From NCBI GenBank assembly GCA_955651875.1, contig CATPAP010000260.1, positions 1 through 6,315 of the forward strand: a stretch of DNA of 6,315 nucleotides, written 5' to 3'. Below are positions 5,497 to 6,315 of this stretch, piece after piece (the stretch's first letter is position 1; each line of letters starts with the position of its first letter). The translations under genes were made by a program, and so were the position numbers. Source of the stretch: Candidatus Dormiibacterota bacterium. Lineage in GTDB: Bacteria; Chloroflexota; Dormibacteria; Aeolococcales; Aeolococcaceae. The notes below the pieces were generated by a model. The model was not told where the DNA came from, did no database searches, and saw only the letters and a program-made list of their open reading frames with translations.

Positions 5497-6128
5497 GCGT
5501 GATCGTCGGATGGCAGGGCACGGAAACCGCGGAAGATGCGCATTGCTTCGGCCTCGGCATCGAGGAAATTGGGCTCGACGATACGGATGTCGTTCACCAC
5601 GAAGCTCCAGCTGCGGTCGGTGTTGTCGCCGACCGGATGCCCGAAGGCCGAGCCGCGGCCGTGGGGCGGGATCATCTCCATGCGTGACCCGTCGGGCATG
5701 CGTCGGTAGATGGCTCGGCGCACCAGGATGCTCTCGAGTGCGTTGCCATTGCGCAAGTGGCCGTCGATGAGCTCGACGTGGCGAAGCTTGGCGATGGGGT
5801 TGTCGTGATCACGCACCTCCACCTCGGAGCTGAATCGCTCCGAGATGTCCCGGGCGATGAATGCGAGCGCCAGTGCATCGGCTTCATCACCGGCGATGCG
5901 CACGAACGTCGCCGCTGACAGGTGACGCGCGTCGGCCCCTGAGCGCGCCTCGGCCTGCGCTTGGTCGAAGAAGAGCTGAGGGAGGAGGTCTCTGGAGTCG
6001 CGGTCGGCGAGCCACGGCGTTCCGCCGCGCCATTCGCGTCCCGCCACCAGTTCGCCGAACCGGTGCTGCACAGCTTCGCGGGCATCATCGTCAAGGCCGC
6101 GGACGCGTAATTGTATGACCCGGCTCAC
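5493..6128 (-). CDS. Unrecognised protein translationally coupled to dtd
   Basis: I do not recognise this protein. It has 211 residues from the GTG at 6128; an in-frame GTG at 6167 would add 13 residues. I prefer 6128 because TACAAT, a near-perfect -10, lies inside the extension six bases upstream, so a leaderless transcript would begin on this GTG. Neither start has a Shine-Dalgarno sequence. The protein is soluble, with no signal peptide, membrane segment or Cys cluster (it has no Cys at all). It begins with a strand (VIQLRVRGL), then a helix (DDAREAVQHRFGELVAG), an aromatic segment with PWLADRDSRDLLPQLFFDQAQAEA, a long helix (DEADALALAFIARDISERFSSEVEV), and a more basic beta-rich part with RRAIYRRMPDGSRMEMIPPHGRG. 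The C-terminal SWSFVVNDIRIVEPNF is followed by a final helix. The four-base overlap with dtd indicates one operon and a possible link to tRNA quality control or simply shared expression. No function is assigned. Confidence 0.8.
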   Translation of the reverse strand: MSRVIQLRVRGLDDDAREAVQHRFGELVAGREWRGGTPWLADRDSRDLLPQLFFDQAQAEARSGADARHLSAATFVRIAGDEADALALAFIARDISERFSSEVEVRDHDNPIAKLRHVELIDGHLRNGNALESILVRRAIYRRMPDGSRMEMIPPHGRGSAFGHPVGDNTDRSWSFVVNDIRIVEPNFLDAEAEAMRIFRGFRALPSDDHA

Positions 6129-6134
6129 CGCTCG

Positions 6135-6140
6135 ATTGTA
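6135..6140 (-). promoter_or_regulatory. -10 element of the dtd operon (leaderless start)
   Basis: On the minus strand this reads TACAAT, five of six matches to TATAAT. Six bases separate it from the GTG at 6128, placing the transcription start on the start codon. A clear -35 hexamer at normal spacing is not visible. Confidence 0.5.
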
Positions 6141-6198
6141 GGAGACCCTGTCCGACCCGGACGGCACTCAGCTGGAGGGCCTCCGTTGTTCCGCAAGC

Positions 6199-6204
6199 TA
6201 AACT
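6199..6204 (+). promoter_or_regulatory. -10 element of tRNA-Phe
   Basis: TAAACT matches TATAAT at four of six positions and lies ten bases before the mature tRNA, in the only AT-richer patch of this gap. It is divergent from the minus-strand dtd operon promoter about 60 bases away. Confidence 0.4.
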
Positions 6205-6214
6205 ACCGCCTCGC

Positions 6215-6287
6215 GCCGAGGTAGCTCAGTTGGTAGAGCACGGGTCTGAAAAACCCGGTGTCGACAGTTCGATCCTGTCCCTCGGCA
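6215..6287 (+). tRNA. tRNA-Phe, anticodon GAA
   Basis: A complete 73-base cloverleaf. Acceptor GCCGAGG (6215-6221) pairs with CCTCGGC (6280-6286). The D stem is GCTC/GAGC, the anticodon stem CGGGT/ACCCG holds loop CTGAAAA with anticodon GAA at 6248-6250, and T stem GACAG/CTGTC carries loop TTCGATC. The discriminator is A6287, followed by CCT, so the full CCA end is not encoded. It reads UUC and UUU phenylalanine codons. Confidence 0.97.
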
Positions 6288-6315
6288 CCTTCGGCCGGCC
6301 CGGCCCGTCCAGAGG

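Noticed and set aside
1369..6240. A similar sequence of about 20 bases in both tRNA genes that looks like a direct repeat
   Set aside because: It is the conserved D-arm (A-box) region shared by most tRNAs, not an attachment site or duplication.

Overview
The window is a GC-rich, densely coding chromosomal segment of a bacterium. The strongly biased third codon positions, tRNA genes without an encoded CCA end, and a mix of strong Shine-Dalgarno genes with apparently leaderless genes all fit a high-GC Terrabacteria lineage such as Actinomycetota, or a Chloroflexota/Dormibacterota-like group. The sequence alone does not decide the phylum.

Layout, left to right. Positions 3-275 hold the 3' end of an unrecognised gene. 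It is followed by ribose-5-phosphate isomerase A (rpiA, 318-1019) and a small PRC-barrel-like protein (1053-1316), probably co-transcribed. A GC-rich hairpin closes that unit, and tRNA-Val(UAC) follows at 1364-1437. Next comes an orphan gene (1539-2243) whose product carries a compact eight-ligand Cys/His cluster and is not recognised. A 237-base intergenic stretch carries a terminator-like hairpin and the catalase promoter region, which contains a perfect inverted repeat. The monofunctional heme catalase itself runs from 2481 to 4151 and ends in a long hairpin. A Nudix-related transcription factor of the NrtR type (4300-5028) follows, with a degenerate catalytic Nudix box and a C-terminal winged-helix domain. 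It converges exactly onto a minus-strand operon of an unrecognised protein (probably 5493-6128) and the D-aminoacyl-tRNA deacylase dtd (5029-5496), whose start and stop codons overlap by four bases. tRNA-Phe(GAA) at 6215-6287 is divergent from this operon.

The genes do not form one obvious pathway. They are housekeeping functions: pentose phosphate metabolism, peroxide detoxification, tRNA supply and tRNA proofreading, plus one sensor-regulator and three poorly characterised proteins. I see no CRISPR array, transposase, phage gene or defence system. The parts most worth a second look are the degenerate-Nudix regulator, the zinc-cluster orphan beside tRNA-Val, the unrecognised partner of dtd, and the alternation between leaderless and Shine-Dalgarno starts.
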